Below, one piece after another: positions 37,921-46,319 of a stretch of 64,000 nucleotides of DNA; the first letter of the stretch is position 1; every line of letters starts with the position of its first letter. The DNA lies in NCBI RefSeq assembly GCF_001434975.1, contig NZ_AZEL01000007.1:21785-85784 (forward strand), written 5' to 3'. Origin of the DNA: Lactobacillus gallinarum DSM 10532 = JCM 2011 (GTDB taxonomy: Bacteria > Bacillota > Bacilli > Lactobacillales > Lactobacillaceae). The notes beneath the pieces were generated by a model, which saw only the letters and a list, made by a program, of their open reading frames with translations, was not told the origin of the DNA and did not search any database. A program made the translations under genes and the position numbers.

Positions 37921-40274
37921 TGAGCGAATTCACCGGTAAAATTAACGGGATTGTTTTTGAAAATGATAAAGATTTATATAAAATCCTCGATGTTGAAATC
38001 ATTGGTTCACTCGAAAATTATTCACGTAGCGAAATTAAGGTAACTGGTAATTTTGGTGATGTGCAAATTGGTAGTAGCTATCGCTTCGATGGTAAACTGG
38101 TTATGCATGAAAAATTCGGTTTACAATTTCGCGCTAATAGCTATAAGCCGATCATGCCTCATGAAGAAGGCTCACTCACTAATTATTTGAGTTCTAATAA
38201 ATTCCCAGGTATTGGTAAAAAAACAGCGGGTACCATTATTGAAGAATTGGGATTAAATGCTTTAGATGTTTTAAAAGAAAATCCTGCTAAAATCGACACG
38301 TTATCTTTAACTAAAAAGCAAAAAGATAGCTTATTGTCGGGTCTAAATTCGATGGATTCTTATTCTGAAATCGTCTTAAAACTAGCTCAATATGGAATAA
38401 GGAAACAGGTAGCCGCTAGGATTTACCAATGTTATCATGGAGCAGCTCTAGATAAATTAAAAGAGGATCCTTATGCTGCCGTTAATGAAATTACAGGTTA
38501 TGCATTTAAAACAGCAGATACCATCGGCAAGCAATTGGAGATACCCAATGATGATCCAAGAAGAATAAATGGGGCCATTTATCAGGTTCTGCTAGACGCT
38601 TTGAGTGGTGAAGGCAATACTTATGTTCCACTATCCGATTTACTGACTGGTGCTAAAGAATTATTGCAAATCCCACAATTTGATCCAATTGCGATTTGTG
38701 TAAATGAATTGCAGAAAAAGGGCAAAGTAATAGTTGATGGTGAAAATGCTTTTTTACAAAATATTTATCAAACAGAGGTCGATATTGCCCGTTCTATGAA
38801 GAGTTTGGTGGAAAGTAGAAAAGCACAGGATGATGAACAGTATAGCGATAAGAAAATTGAACAAGCTATCGAGGATGCGGAGCAAGAATTAAAAATTAAG
38901 TATGATGACACACAGAAGCTTGCTATCAAGAATGCTTTGAACAATCCTATTTCAATTTTGACAGGTGGTCCTGGGACAGGTAAAACCACTATTATCAATG
39001 GGATATTGCTAGCATTAAGAAAATTGGCAGAAATACCTGCTTCATCGCTATATAGTGAAGATCCACCATTTTTATTAGCAGCGCCAACTGGTAGAGCTGC
39101 TAAGAGAATGGGAGAAATAACCGGAATTAGTGCCAAAACGATTCATCGACTTCTAGGGTTAGGCATTGGAGACGCAAATGCTGAAGATCTAAATGAGCTA
39201 AATGGTGAAATTTTGATCATCGATGAGATGTCTATGGTTGACATGTTCTTGTTTAAGCAGCTTCTTTCTAGCATTAACCAAACTCGTCATATTGTGTTTG
39301 TAGGAGATAAGGATCAGTTACCTTCTGTCGGTGCGGGGAACGTATTTAGCGATTTAATTAAGTCACATGCTTTTCCGACTACAGTTTTAAAGCAAATTCA
39401 CCGACAAGGGGATGAGTCAACGATTATTACGCTGGCTCACGATGTAAATGAGGGCAGAGACCAACAAGCTTTATTTAAGAAGACTAAGAATTATTCATTT
39501 ATTAGCTGTAGACCTGAGTTGGTGGGGGATGCAGTAGGACAAATTGTCAAATTAGCTTTAAAACGTGGCTTTGATAAGGATGATGTCCAAGTATTGAGTG
39601 CCATGTATCATGGTAGCGGCGGAGTAAACAATTTAAATGATGTTATTCAAGAAATAATGAATCCGCCTAAAGCTAAGAGTAAATTTTTAGAAGTACGCAA
39701 TGAAATTTTCAGAATTGGCGATCGAATTTTACAATTGCAAAATAATCCTGAAAAAGATATCTATAATGGCCAAATTGGTAAAATAATTAGTATCGATGAA
39801 GATAATTCTAAAGAATGCATGGTTGCTAATTTTGATGACCGGGAAGTAAGTTTTGGTAAAAAAGATTTAACTGATTTAACCAGAGCGTATGCGATTACTA
39901 TTCATAAGTCACAAGGTTCAGAATTTCCATTAGTTATCTTGAATTTGACTATGCAGAACTATGTGATGCTTAAACGAAATTTGCTTTATACGGCGGTTAC
40001 TCGAGCTGAGAAAAATTTGGTTTTAGTAGGAGATCCACGAGCCTTTGCAGCAGCTTTTAATACGCCAGGAAATGATCGAAAAACTGGATTGTCAGATAAA
40101 ATCTGTGCTCAATTGGGTATTAAAGTTACTGAAACTAGTGAAGAAAAAACAAAAGATGAAGTTGCAGCACCTGAATCTGAAAAACAAGAACCAGAGGATT
40201 ATATTTTGACGCCTGAAAAGATTTATTCAGGTGAGATAGATCCAATGATTGGAATGGAAAATATTAAATTATAA
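37920..40274 (+). CDS. recD2: RecD-like SF1B DNA helicase
   Basis: 784 residues. An N-terminal OB/HhH region (FPGIGKKTAGTIIEELG, about 96-112) marks the RecD2 type found without RecBC. Helicase motifs: GGPGTGKTT at 349-357, IIDEMSMVD (Walker B), FVGDKDQLPSVGAGN (motif III), and the C-terminal YAITIHKSQGSEFP (motif V/VI area). It is a 5'-3' helicase involved in repair and replication-fork integrity. The last 60 residues are charged and variable. Confidence 0.96.
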   Translation: MSEFTGKINGIVFENDKDLYKILDVEIIGSLENYSRSEIKVTGNFGDVQIGSSYRFDGKLVMHEKFGLQFRANSYKPIMPHEEGSLTNYLSSNKFPGIGKKTAGTIIEELGLNALDVLKENPAKIDTLSLTKKQKDSLLSGLNSMDSYSEIVLKLAQYGIRKQVAARIYQCYHGAALDKLKEDPYAAVNEITGYAFKTADTIGKQLEIPNDDPRRINGAIYQVLLDALSGEGNTYVPLSDLLTGAKELLQIPQFDPIAICVNELQKKGKVIVDGENAFLQNIYQTEVDIARSMKSLVESRKAQDDEQYSDKKIEQAIEDAEQELKIKYDDTQKLAIKNALNNPISILTGGPGTGKTTIINGILLALRKLAEIPASSLYSEDPPFLLAAPTGRAAKRMGEITGISAKTIHRLLGLGIGDANAEDLNELNGEILIIDEMSMVDMFLFKQLLSSINQTRHIVFVGDKDQLPSVGAGNVFSDLIKSHAFPTTVLKQIHRQGDESTIITLAHDVNEGRDQQALFKKTKNYSFISCRPELVGDAVGQIVKLALKRGFDKDDVQVLSAMYHGSGGVNNLNDVIQEIMNPPKAKSKFLEVRNEIFRIGDRILQLQNNPEKDIYNGQIGKIISIDEDNSKECMVANFDDREVSFGKKDLTDLTRAYAITIHKSQGSEFPLVILNLTMQNYVMLKRNLLYTAVTRAEKNLVLVGDPRAFAAAFNTPGNDRKTGLSDKICAQLGIKVTETSEEKTKDEVAAPESEKQEPEDYILTPEKIYSGEIDPMIGMENIKL

Positions 40275-40278
40275 AAAG

Positions 40279-40322
40279 AAGCTAAGATAATCATTCATCT
40301 GAATGAAAACCTTAGCTTTTTT
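40279..40322. terminator. bidirectional terminator between recD2 and the minus-strand kinase gene
   Basis: AAGCTAAG (40279-40286) pairs with CTTAGCTT (40311-40318), with an inner CATTC/GAATG stem. T runs occur on both strands. The two genes converge here. Confidence 0.85.
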
Positions 40323-40324
40323 GC

Positions 40325-41272
40325 TTATTTCAACAAATTAAAGTGATCTATTTTAAATGTTAATTTAAAATCTTGGGCGTCATAATCTTCACCGTCAATT
40401 TGTGCAAACTCTGGCTTTTGAGTTGTAACTTGAATCTCTTTAGCCTCTATATAGTGAAATTGGGGAGCATTTACATGTGATCCATCTTTTAATAATTTGT
40501 CAAAAAGATGGATAAATTTGAATAAGTTGGGCTTTTCTACGATCACAGTATCTAAATGATGACTGTAAATGTCAGCTTTGGGTAAAATCGCAATTCCACC
40601 ACCAAAATATGGATGATTGGTAGTAGTCACGAAATAAGCATCCCCGTAGCGCACAGTTTCATTTGCCGTTTTGATCGTAACCGTAAATGTATTCTGTTTT
40701 GCAAGAGCTTTAATAATATTTAAGCCATAAATCAAATTACCAAAATTAACATGATTTAACTTTTTCTTTAGTTTCTCATTATTGCTTTCATGAACCACAA
40801 ATGCGTCAAAGCCGATTCCAAAATTATTAACAAAATAACCATGCGGCATTTTAGCTATATTTGAAGTAAAGAATCCGCAATCAACGCGTTCCGGCTCGGG
40901 ATCTTGCAATAAATTATTAACTAGTTGCAAAGGATCGTTAGTTAATCCAGCTCCTTGCGCAAAATCATTGCCAGTTCCAGCAGGTAAATATGTTATGGGT
41001 GTTTCAGGGAAATTTGATCTTTTAATACCATTTAAAGCCTCATTGAAAGATCCATCACCACCCACAACGATTAAAATATCATTTGAGTTAGGATTTTTAT
41101 TGGCATAATCTTCAGCCAACTTAATGAGTTCGCCAGGATAATTGCTCTTTTTATGACTAAATGGAATATTTAGATTATTTAATACCTTTTGCAAGGAATG
41201 GTCAGCTGCAACAGCATTTCCATTTCCAGCTACTTCATTAACTAATAAATGTACTTTAATTTTTTTATTCAT
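40325..41272 (-). CDS. diacylglycerol/lipid kinase family protein
   Basis: 315 residues from ATG 41272. The DAGK catalytic domain shows VNEVAGNG at the start, VVGGDGSFNEALNGI (GGDGT-like; Thr replaced by Ser), and LPAGTGNDFAQG; the C-terminal beta domain ends with IDGEDY. It phosphorylates a lipid, perhaps diacylglycerol released during lipoteichoic acid synthesis. There is no ribosome site before this ATG; TTG 41287 is in frame and 9 nt from GGGAG, but that GGGAG is part of the rnjA terminator stem, so the true start is uncertain. Confidence 0.9.
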   Translation of the reverse strand: MNKKIKVHLLVNEVAGNGNAVAADHSLQKVLNNLNIPFSHKKSNYPGELIKLAEDYANKNPNSNDILIVVGGDGSFNEALNGIKRSNFPETPITYLPAGTGNDFAQGAGLTNDPLQLVNNLLQDPEPERVDCGFFTSNIAKMPHGYFVNNFGIGFDAFVVHESNNEKLKKKLNHVNFGNLIYGLNIIKALAKQNTFTVTIKTANETVRYGDAYFVTTTNHPYFGGGIAILPKADIYSHHLDTVIVEKPNLFKFIHLFDKLLKDGSHVNAPQFHYIEAKEIQVTTQKPEFAQIDGEDYDAQDFKLTFKIDHFNLLK

Positions 41273-41285
41273 ATATCTTATATTC

Positions 41286-41312
41286 AAAATAAAAGACTCC
41301 CGAAGGAGTCTA
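41286..41312 (-). terminator. intrinsic terminator after rnjA
   Basis: On the minus strand AGACTCC, loop TTCG, GGAGTCT, then TTTTATTTT (stem at 41294-41300 and 41305-41311). The UUCG tetraloop makes it very stable. Its 3' arm holds GGGAG, possibly a ribosome site for the next gene. Confidence 0.85.
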
Positions 41313-41317
41313 ATTTT

Positions 41318-42997
41318 TTATTTCTTTTCAATAATAATTGGCAAAATCATTGGTCGCCGTTCAGTCTTAGAGTAAAGGAAATCAGAAAGATTTTCAGAAA
41401 TTGCCTTCTTGATATCACTTTCTTTAGGCTTGTCTGATTTAGCCATTTCATTTCGAAGAACGTGGTAGACGTGCTTTTGTGCTTGGTTAATCAGTTCAGT
41501 TGATTCACGCATGTAGACGAAACCACGACTGAGAATATCAGGACCAGCTAAGACACGTTTATATTTGTAATCAACAGTTGCTACAGCGACAACCAAACCT
41601 TCTTCTGAAAGAATTTGACGATCGTGTACGACAACATTACCAACATCTGCAGTACCCGAAGTATCAACATAAACATCGCCTGCAGGGATTCTACCAGCAA
41701 TTCTAGCTCCATTTGGCCCAAAACAAACAACTTCACCGTTGGACAACACGAAAGTATTTTCAGCAGGTACACCAGCTTCTTGTGCTAACTGTGTATGAAT
41801 AACCTGCATTCTGTACTCACCGTGAACTGGAATCATGTACTTAGGCTTAGATAAGCGAACCATCATCTTTAATTCTTCTTGACCACCGTGACCAGAAGTG
41901 TGGACGTTGTTAACACGACCATGAATGACATTAGCGCCGCCTTCCATTAATTTGTTAATTAAGTGGTTAACGCTCAATGTGTTTCCTGGAATAGGGTTAG
42001 AAGAGAAGATAACTGTATCGCCAGGCTGTAAAGTTATTTGTCTGTGAGTACCATTGGCAATTCTTGAAAGAGCTGCTAATGGTTCACCTTGTGATCCAGT
42101 ACATAGAATCATAACTTTGTCAGGTGGCAGCTTGTTAATCTCTTCTGCATCAACAATTAAATCCTTTGGAACATTTAAGTATCCTAAATCGATTCCGTTA
42201 TCTACACCATTTTCCATACTACGTCCAAAAATGGCAACTTTTCTACCTGTATCGATAGCTGCTTGTATAGCTGTAGAAACACGATAAAGGTTAGAGGCAA
42301 ATGTAGCGAAAATAATTCGCCCATGAATACCAGTAATAATATTATGAAGCGACTGTGCAACGAATCTTTCAGATTTAGTAAATTGACTAACTTCAGCGTT
42401 AGTAGAATCTGAAAGAAGGGCAAGTACACCTTCTTTACCTAATTGAGCCATTTTTTGGAAATCTGGTGCAGGTTGATTCATAACAGGAGTTAAGTCAAAC
42501 TTAAAGTCACCGGTAAAGACAACAGCACCAAGCGGTGTATGAACAGCAATTCCTAAAGTATCAGGAATGGAGTGTGTGGTTCTGAAGAAAGAAACAGATA
42601 ATTTCTTAAATTTTAAAACCGTATCTTCATGTTCTTCATGCAGTTCGGTAGTCTTCAAAATACCATGTTCTTCCAATTTGCCTCTGATTAATGAGAGGGC
42701 AAATGGAGTTGCATAAACAGGAATTTCAGGAATCTTTTCCAATAAAAATGGAATACCACCAATGTGGTCTTCATGTCCGTGACTAACTACAAGAGCCTTA
42801 ATCTTCTTACGGTTTTTGAGTAGGTATGAATAATCTGAAATAACGTAGTTAATACCTAATAAATCGTCTTCGGGGAATTTAATACCACAGTCCATGATGA
42901 TAATTTCATCCTGATACTGGACACAATACATATTTTTACCGATTTCATGCAAACCCCCGATTGCATAAACGGCTACTTCATTATTTTTAATTCGCAC
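41318..42997 (-). CDS. rnjA: ribonuclease J1
   Basis: 559 residues. The metallo-beta-lactamase core is complete: HGHEDH (H73-x-H75-x-D77-H78), VVFTGDFKFD, HTSGHGG and PVHGEYR, so both metals should bind. The beta-CASP domain and a C-terminal domain follow. RNase J1 has 5'-3' exonuclease and endonuclease activity and is central to mRNA decay in Firmicutes. It stands 6 nt behind rpoY, the same pair as in Bacillus. Compare with rnjB at 54862, which lacks two of these histidines. Confidence 0.97.
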   Translation of the reverse strand: MRIKNNEVAVYAIGGLHEIGKNMYCVQYQDEIIIMDCGIKFPEDDLLGINYVISDYSYLLKNRKKIKALVVSHGHEDHIGGIPFLLEKIPEIPVYATPFALSLIRGKLEEHGILKTTELHEEHEDTVLKFKKLSVSFFRTTHSIPDTLGIAVHTPLGAVVFTGDFKFDLTPVMNQPAPDFQKMAQLGKEGVLALLSDSTNAEVSQFTKSERFVAQSLHNIITGIHGRIIFATFASNLYRVSTAIQAAIDTGRKVAIFGRSMENGVDNGIDLGYLNVPKDLIVDAEEINKLPPDKVMILCTGSQGEPLAALSRIANGTHRQITLQPGDTVIFSSNPIPGNTLSVNHLINKLMEGGANVIHGRVNNVHTSGHGGQEELKMMVRLSKPKYMIPVHGEYRMQVIHTQLAQEAGVPAENTFVLSNGEVVCFGPNGARIAGRIPAGDVYVDTSGTADVGNVVVHDRQILSEEGLVVAVATVDYKYKRVLAGPDILSRGFVYMRESTELINQAQKHVYHVLRNEMAKSDKPKESDIKKAISENLSDFLYSKTERRPMILPIIIEKK

Positions 42998-43003
42998 TCT
43001 TTA

Positions 43004-43225
43004 TTACTTCTTATCGAACGTAGTTAACTTAAAGTCAGCGTGTTCTTTTTCGTAAGCCAAAGAATTGCCTGTTAATTCTTGGATGAGTTCAATGTTATAG
43101 GGGGTGTTGTCCTCAACCGTACTTCTTGCTTCGACCATGTTGTCAGCTTCCATGTAAAGAGTTTGAGTAGTTTCTCTACGTGGGTTGACAATTTTGTCTT
43201 TTTGATACAAAACTTTGTAAATCAT
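43004..43225 (-). CDS. rpoY: RNA polymerase epsilon subunit
   Basis: 73 residues, matching the DUF1447/RpoY family in size and in sequence ([29 protein letters not shown]). The protein is a small accessory subunit of Firmicutes RNA polymerase with a phage-Gp2-like fold. AAGGAGA precedes ATG 43225. It is cotranscribed with rnjA. An extended -10 promoter and a small 5' hairpin lie upstream. Confidence 0.96.
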   Translation of the reverse strand: MIYKVLYQKDKIVNPRRETTQTLYMEADNMVEARSTVEDNTPYNIELIQELTGNSLAYEKEHADFKLTTFDKK

Positions 43226-43262
43226 AAATGATTCTCCTTAATTAATGTATAAACGTTCAATT

Positions 43263-43301
43263 TAGAGTGAAATCACTCTATAGCTAATAAAAATTTTATC
43301 A
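43263..43301 (-). promoter_or_regulatory. rpoY-rnjA promoter and 5' leader hairpin
   Basis: On the minus strand TGA-TAAAAT (TG at 43301-43300, -10 at 43298-43293) is an extended -10 element; the -35 is weak. Directly downstream TAGAGTG, ATTT, CACTCTA (43280-43263) forms a perfect 7-bp hairpin near the 5' end of the transcript, which could protect it from RNase J itself. Confidence 0.55.
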
Positions 43302-43379
43302 TATTTGTAAAGGTAAGTATATAAATATGTTTAGATCTATATTCATTTGAAAATTATTAAGAAATTCTCTTGATAATTA

Positions 43380-43517
43380 TTGACGTAAAATAACATTAGT
43401 TGTACTATGAATTTGTGGTGAATGATGAATAAACTCATCTACTCGCTATAAGAAGTCTCTTCAATCTTCTTAATTCCCAATGTATGAACCACTGGTCCAG
43501 TCGCCCAGTGGTTTTTT
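43380..43517 (+). ncRNA. candidate small RNA with own promoter and terminator
   Basis: Promoter TTGACG (43380-43385), 17-bp spacer, TACTAT (43403-43408). A transcript from about 43415 would be about 100 nt, with three hairpins: GATGA/TCATC (43424-43428, 43435-43439), AAGAAG/CTTCTT (43450-43455, 43466-43471), and a terminator ACCACTGG/CCAGTGGT (43488-43495, 43505-43512) with six T. Between the last two, AATTCCCAATG would be single-stranded and C-rich. The only frames within it are of 4 and 9 codons (ATG 43407 and ATG 43421). It lies alone on plus in the gap between minus-strand rpoY and def. I do not recognise a family. Confidence 0.6.
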
Positions 43518-43524
43518 ATTATAT

Positions 43525-43557
43525 AAAAAGAGCCTGCTTATGCAGACTCTTTTTTTT
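43525..43557. terminator. terminator of def (works on both strands)
   Basis: AAAAAGAG-C-CTGC, TTAT, GCAG-A-CTCTTTTT with one internal mismatch and T runs on both sides. It ends def on the minus strand and backs up the small-RNA terminator on the plus strand. Confidence 0.82.
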
Positions 43558-43570
43558 GGTTAAATAACAA

Positions 43571-44125
43571 TTAAGAAATAACCACAGTATCTTCTTTAAG
43601 TGCAAATGGATCTTTTTTATTAATTCTGTCATAGAAAAGATGACCATTAAGGTGATCGATTTCATGAGAAGATACAATAGCTGGATAATCTTTCAAGCGA
43701 ATAGTTTTTTCTTCTCCATCAACAGTGTAGTAATGAATAGTTAACTTGTCTGGACGTGGTACGTAACCATTAATTACTTTGTCAACGCTAAGGCAACCTT
43801 CACCTTCGCTAAGGCAAGCTTGACGTACGGATTCAGAAACGATTTCTGGGTTAACGTAAACTTCCTTAAAGATGATTTCACCTTTATCATCAGGAACTAA
43901 AAGCGCAGCCATTTGAACGCCTTCGCCAACTTGTGGAGCAGCTAATCCAACACCTGCTCTAAGTTGATGTTTTTCAGCGATCTTTGGATCTTGTGAATTA
44001 ACTAAATATTCCATCATATCTTCTGCTAATTGCTTGTAGTGGTCGCTAAGCGGAAAAGTTAAAGGCTTAGCAACTTGGCGTAAAACGGGATCACCGTCAC
44101 GCACGATATCTTTCATTAAGATCAA
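43571..44125 (-). CDS. def: peptide deformylase
   Basis: 184 residues from TTG 44125, which is 8 nt from AAAAGGAG; the in-frame ATG nine bases on is too far from it. The three family motifs are present: [16 protein letters not shown] and HEIDHLNG, giving the metal ligands Cys, His, His. It removes the formyl group from new proteins. The length and inserted loop fit the Gram-positive type 2 enzyme. Monocistronic, ending at a strong terminator. Confidence 0.97.
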   Translation of the reverse strand: MILMKDIVRDGDPVLRQVAKPLTFPLSDHYKQLAEDMMEYLVNSQDPKIAEKHQLRAGVGLAAPQVGEGVQMAALLVPDDKGEIIFKEVYVNPEIVSESVRQACLSEGEGCLSVDKVINGYVPRPDKLTIHYYTVDGEEKTIRLKDYPAIVSSHEIDHLNGHLFYDRINKKDPFALKEDTVVIS

Positions 44126-44233
44126 AATAATTACTCCTTTTTAAAAAACTTATCTAATATATTTTTACCATATTTTAAGCGATTTTGCTTGATTTTAGAT
44201 GAAAACAATTAAAAGTTAACTTATTGGTAAGCG

Positions 44234-44262
44234 TTGACCCGCGTGCAGTTAGGTGGTAAAAT
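44234..44262 (+). promoter_or_regulatory. strong sigma-A promoter of the typA leader
   Basis: TTGACC (44234-44239), 17-bp spacer, TAAAAT (44257-44262) with an extended -10 TGG directly before it. Among the best promoters in the window. Confidence 0.85.
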
Positions 44263-44267
44263 TCACT

Positions 44268-44352
44268 AACGTAACTATACAGATCAAAAATAGAAGCACT
44301 TCGATAAGGCGCTACTGCGTTACCGAAACTGTGACAGAGTCACAGTTTTTTT
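44268..44352 (+). promoter_or_regulatory. typA leader with internal terminator (attenuator candidate)
   Basis: The leader from about 44268 folds into a stem-loop with segments TTCG, TAA, CGC against GCG, TTA, CGAA (44300-44327), followed by a terminator AAACTGTGAC, AGA, GTCACAGTTT (44326-44335, 44339-44348) and seven T. The two hairpins share AA at 44326-44327, so they compete slightly. typA begins only 24 nt after the T run and I see no second promoter, so typA must depend on read-through. No match to T-box or other leader that I know. Confidence 0.7.
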
Positions 44353-44376
44353 ATTGAAGAGTGGGGAGGAATACTT

Positions 44377-46224
44377 TTGTCAGAAAAAAGAAGAGACGAT
44401 CTTAGAAATATTGCTATCATTGCCCACGTTGACCACGGTAAAACTACTTTGGTTAACCAATTATTGAAGCAATCTGATACTTTACCAGAACATATGAATC
44501 TGGAAGATCGTGCTATGGACTCAAACGCTATTGAACGTGAACGTGGTATTACTATTTTATCTAAGAATACTGCTGTTCGATACAAGGATACTACTATCAA
44601 CATCTTGGATACACCAGGTCACGCCGACTTTGGTGGGGAAGTTGAACGTGTTATGCACATGGTAGACGGAGCATTACTTTTGGTTGATGCTTATGAAGGT
44701 CCAATGCCACAGACTCGTTTTGTTTTGAAGAAGGCTTTGGAAGCCGGTGTAAAGCCAATTGTTGTTTTGAACAAGATTGATCGTCCAGGTGCTCGTCCTA
44801 AGAAGGTTTTGGATGATGTGCTTGAACTCTTCATCGAATTAGGTGCTAACGATGAACAGCTTGACTTCCCAGTTGTTTACGCATCAGCATTGAATGGTAC
44901 TTCATCATATGATGCAGATCCAAGTACTCAAAAAGAAACTATGGATCCTATCTTTGATACTATTATTAAGAATATTCCTGCTCCAATCGACAATTCAGAT
45001 GAGCCTTTACAATTCCAAATCACAATGCTTGACTGGGATGACTACGTTGGCCGTATTGGTGTTGGTAGAATTTACCGCGGTAAGGTTAAAGTTGGAGATA
45101 ATATCACTGTTATGAAGCGTGATGGCTCTACTCAAAACTTCCGTGTTACTAAATTATTTGGTTACTTCGGTTTGAAGCGTAACGAAATTAAAGAAGCTAA
45201 GGCCGGCGATATCATTGCTATTAGTGGTATTAATGATATTTACGTTGGTGAAACAATTGCTTCAGCAGAACATCCAGAAGCATTGCCACTTCTTAAGATT
45301 GATCCACCAACCCTTCAAATGGACTTTGTTGCTAACGACTCACCATTTGCAGGTCGTGAAGGTGACCAAGTAACTCCTAAGAAGCTTGAAGATCGTTTGA
45401 TCCGTCAAACTCGTACTGATGTTTCATTAAAGGTTGAACCTACTGATCAATTAAACGCATGGACTGTTTCTGGTCGTGGTGAACTTCACCTTTCAATCTT
45501 GGTTGAAGAACTTCGTCGTGAAGGCTTCGAATTACAACTTTCACGTCCTAAGGTTATTTACCGTGAAATTGATGGTACTATGTGTGAACCATTCGAATCT
45601 GTTCAAATTGATACTCCAGATGAATACGTTGGTTCAGTTATCGATTCACTTTCACAAAGAAAAGGTGAAATGAAGAACATGGAATCAACTGGTAACGGCC
45701 AAACTCGTCTTGAATTCTTAGTTCCATCACGTGGTTTGATTGGTTACAATAATGAATTCATGTCACAAACTGGTGGTTACGGTATCATGAACCATACCTT
45801 TGAAGCATACAAGCCAGTTGTTAAGAACTGGAACCCAGGCCGTCGTAATGGTGCTTTGGTATCAATTAACCAAGGTCAATCAACTACTTACTCACTTCAA
45901 TCAGTTGAGCAACGTGGTGAATTATTCATCGGTGCTGGTGTTGAAGTTTACGAAGGTATGATTGTTGGTCAATCATCACGTGAACGTGATATTGCAGTTA
46001 ATGTAACTAAGGGTAAGAACTTAACTAACACTCGTGCTGCAGGTAAAGACCACGCAGCTGCAATTAAGACCCCTAGAACTTTGACTCTTGAGGAAGCTAT
46101 TGAATTCTTGAACGATGATGAATACTGTGAAGTAACTCCAGAATCAATTCGTTTACGTAAGAAGATCTTGAATACTTCAGAGCGTCAAAAGGCTGATAAG
46201 AAGCGTGCTCGTGCTAATGGTTAA
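44377..46224 (+). CDS. typA: translational GTPase TypA/BipA
   Basis: 615 residues from TTG 44377, with GGGGAGGA upstream. GTPase motifs: AHVDHGKTT at 17-25, RGITI, DTPGHADF and NKIDRPGAR. Domains II, III, V and the BipA-specific C-terminal domain follow (GRGELHLSILVEELRREGFE). A ribosome-associated GTPase that helps 50S assembly and growth at low temperature or under stress. Expression is set by a leader with its own terminator. Confidence 0.97.
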   Translation: MSEKRRDDLRNIAIIAHVDHGKTTLVNQLLKQSDTLPEHMNLEDRAMDSNAIERERGITILSKNTAVRYKDTTINILDTPGHADFGGEVERVMHMVDGALLLVDAYEGPMPQTRFVLKKALEAGVKPIVVLNKIDRPGARPKKVLDDVLELFIELGANDEQLDFPVVYASALNGTSSYDADPSTQKETMDPIFDTIIKNIPAPIDNSDEPLQFQITMLDWDDYVGRIGVGRIYRGKVKVGDNITVMKRDGSTQNFRVTKLFGYFGLKRNEIKEAKAGDIIAISGINDIYVGETIASAEHPEALPLLKIDPPTLQMDFVANDSPFAGREGDQVTPKKLEDRLIRQTRTDVSLKVEPTDQLNAWTVSGRGELHLSILVEELRREGFELQLSRPKVIYREIDGTMCEPFESVQIDTPDEYVGSVIDSLSQRKGEMKNMESTGNGQTRLEFLVPSRGLIGYNNEFMSQTGGYGIMNHTFEAYKPVVKNWNPGRRNGALVSINQGQSTTYSLQSVEQRGELFIGAGVEVYEGMIVGQSSRERDIAVNVTKGKNLTNTRAAGKDHAAAIKTPRTLTLEEAIEFLNDDEYCEVTPESIRLRKKILNTSERQKADKKRARANG

Positions 46225-46236
46225 TTTTAGATAACC

Positions 46237-46281
46237 TTAAAAAGGTCATCACTTAATAGAAGTGGTGTCCTTTTTGTTTTA
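46237..46281 (+). terminator. intrinsic terminator after typA
   Basis: AAAAAGG and ATCACTT pair with AGTGGT and CCTTTTT around a 6-nt loop, with a 2-nt mismatch in the stem, then a T-rich tail. Confidence 0.75.
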
Positions 46282-46319
46282 TAATGAAAAAGTATTATTT
46301 CATAAAAGGGGCAACGCTC

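Noticed and set aside
38768..39136. 122-codon minus-strand open frame inside recD2
   Set aside because: Opposite the helicase core, no ribosome site and no recognisable domain.
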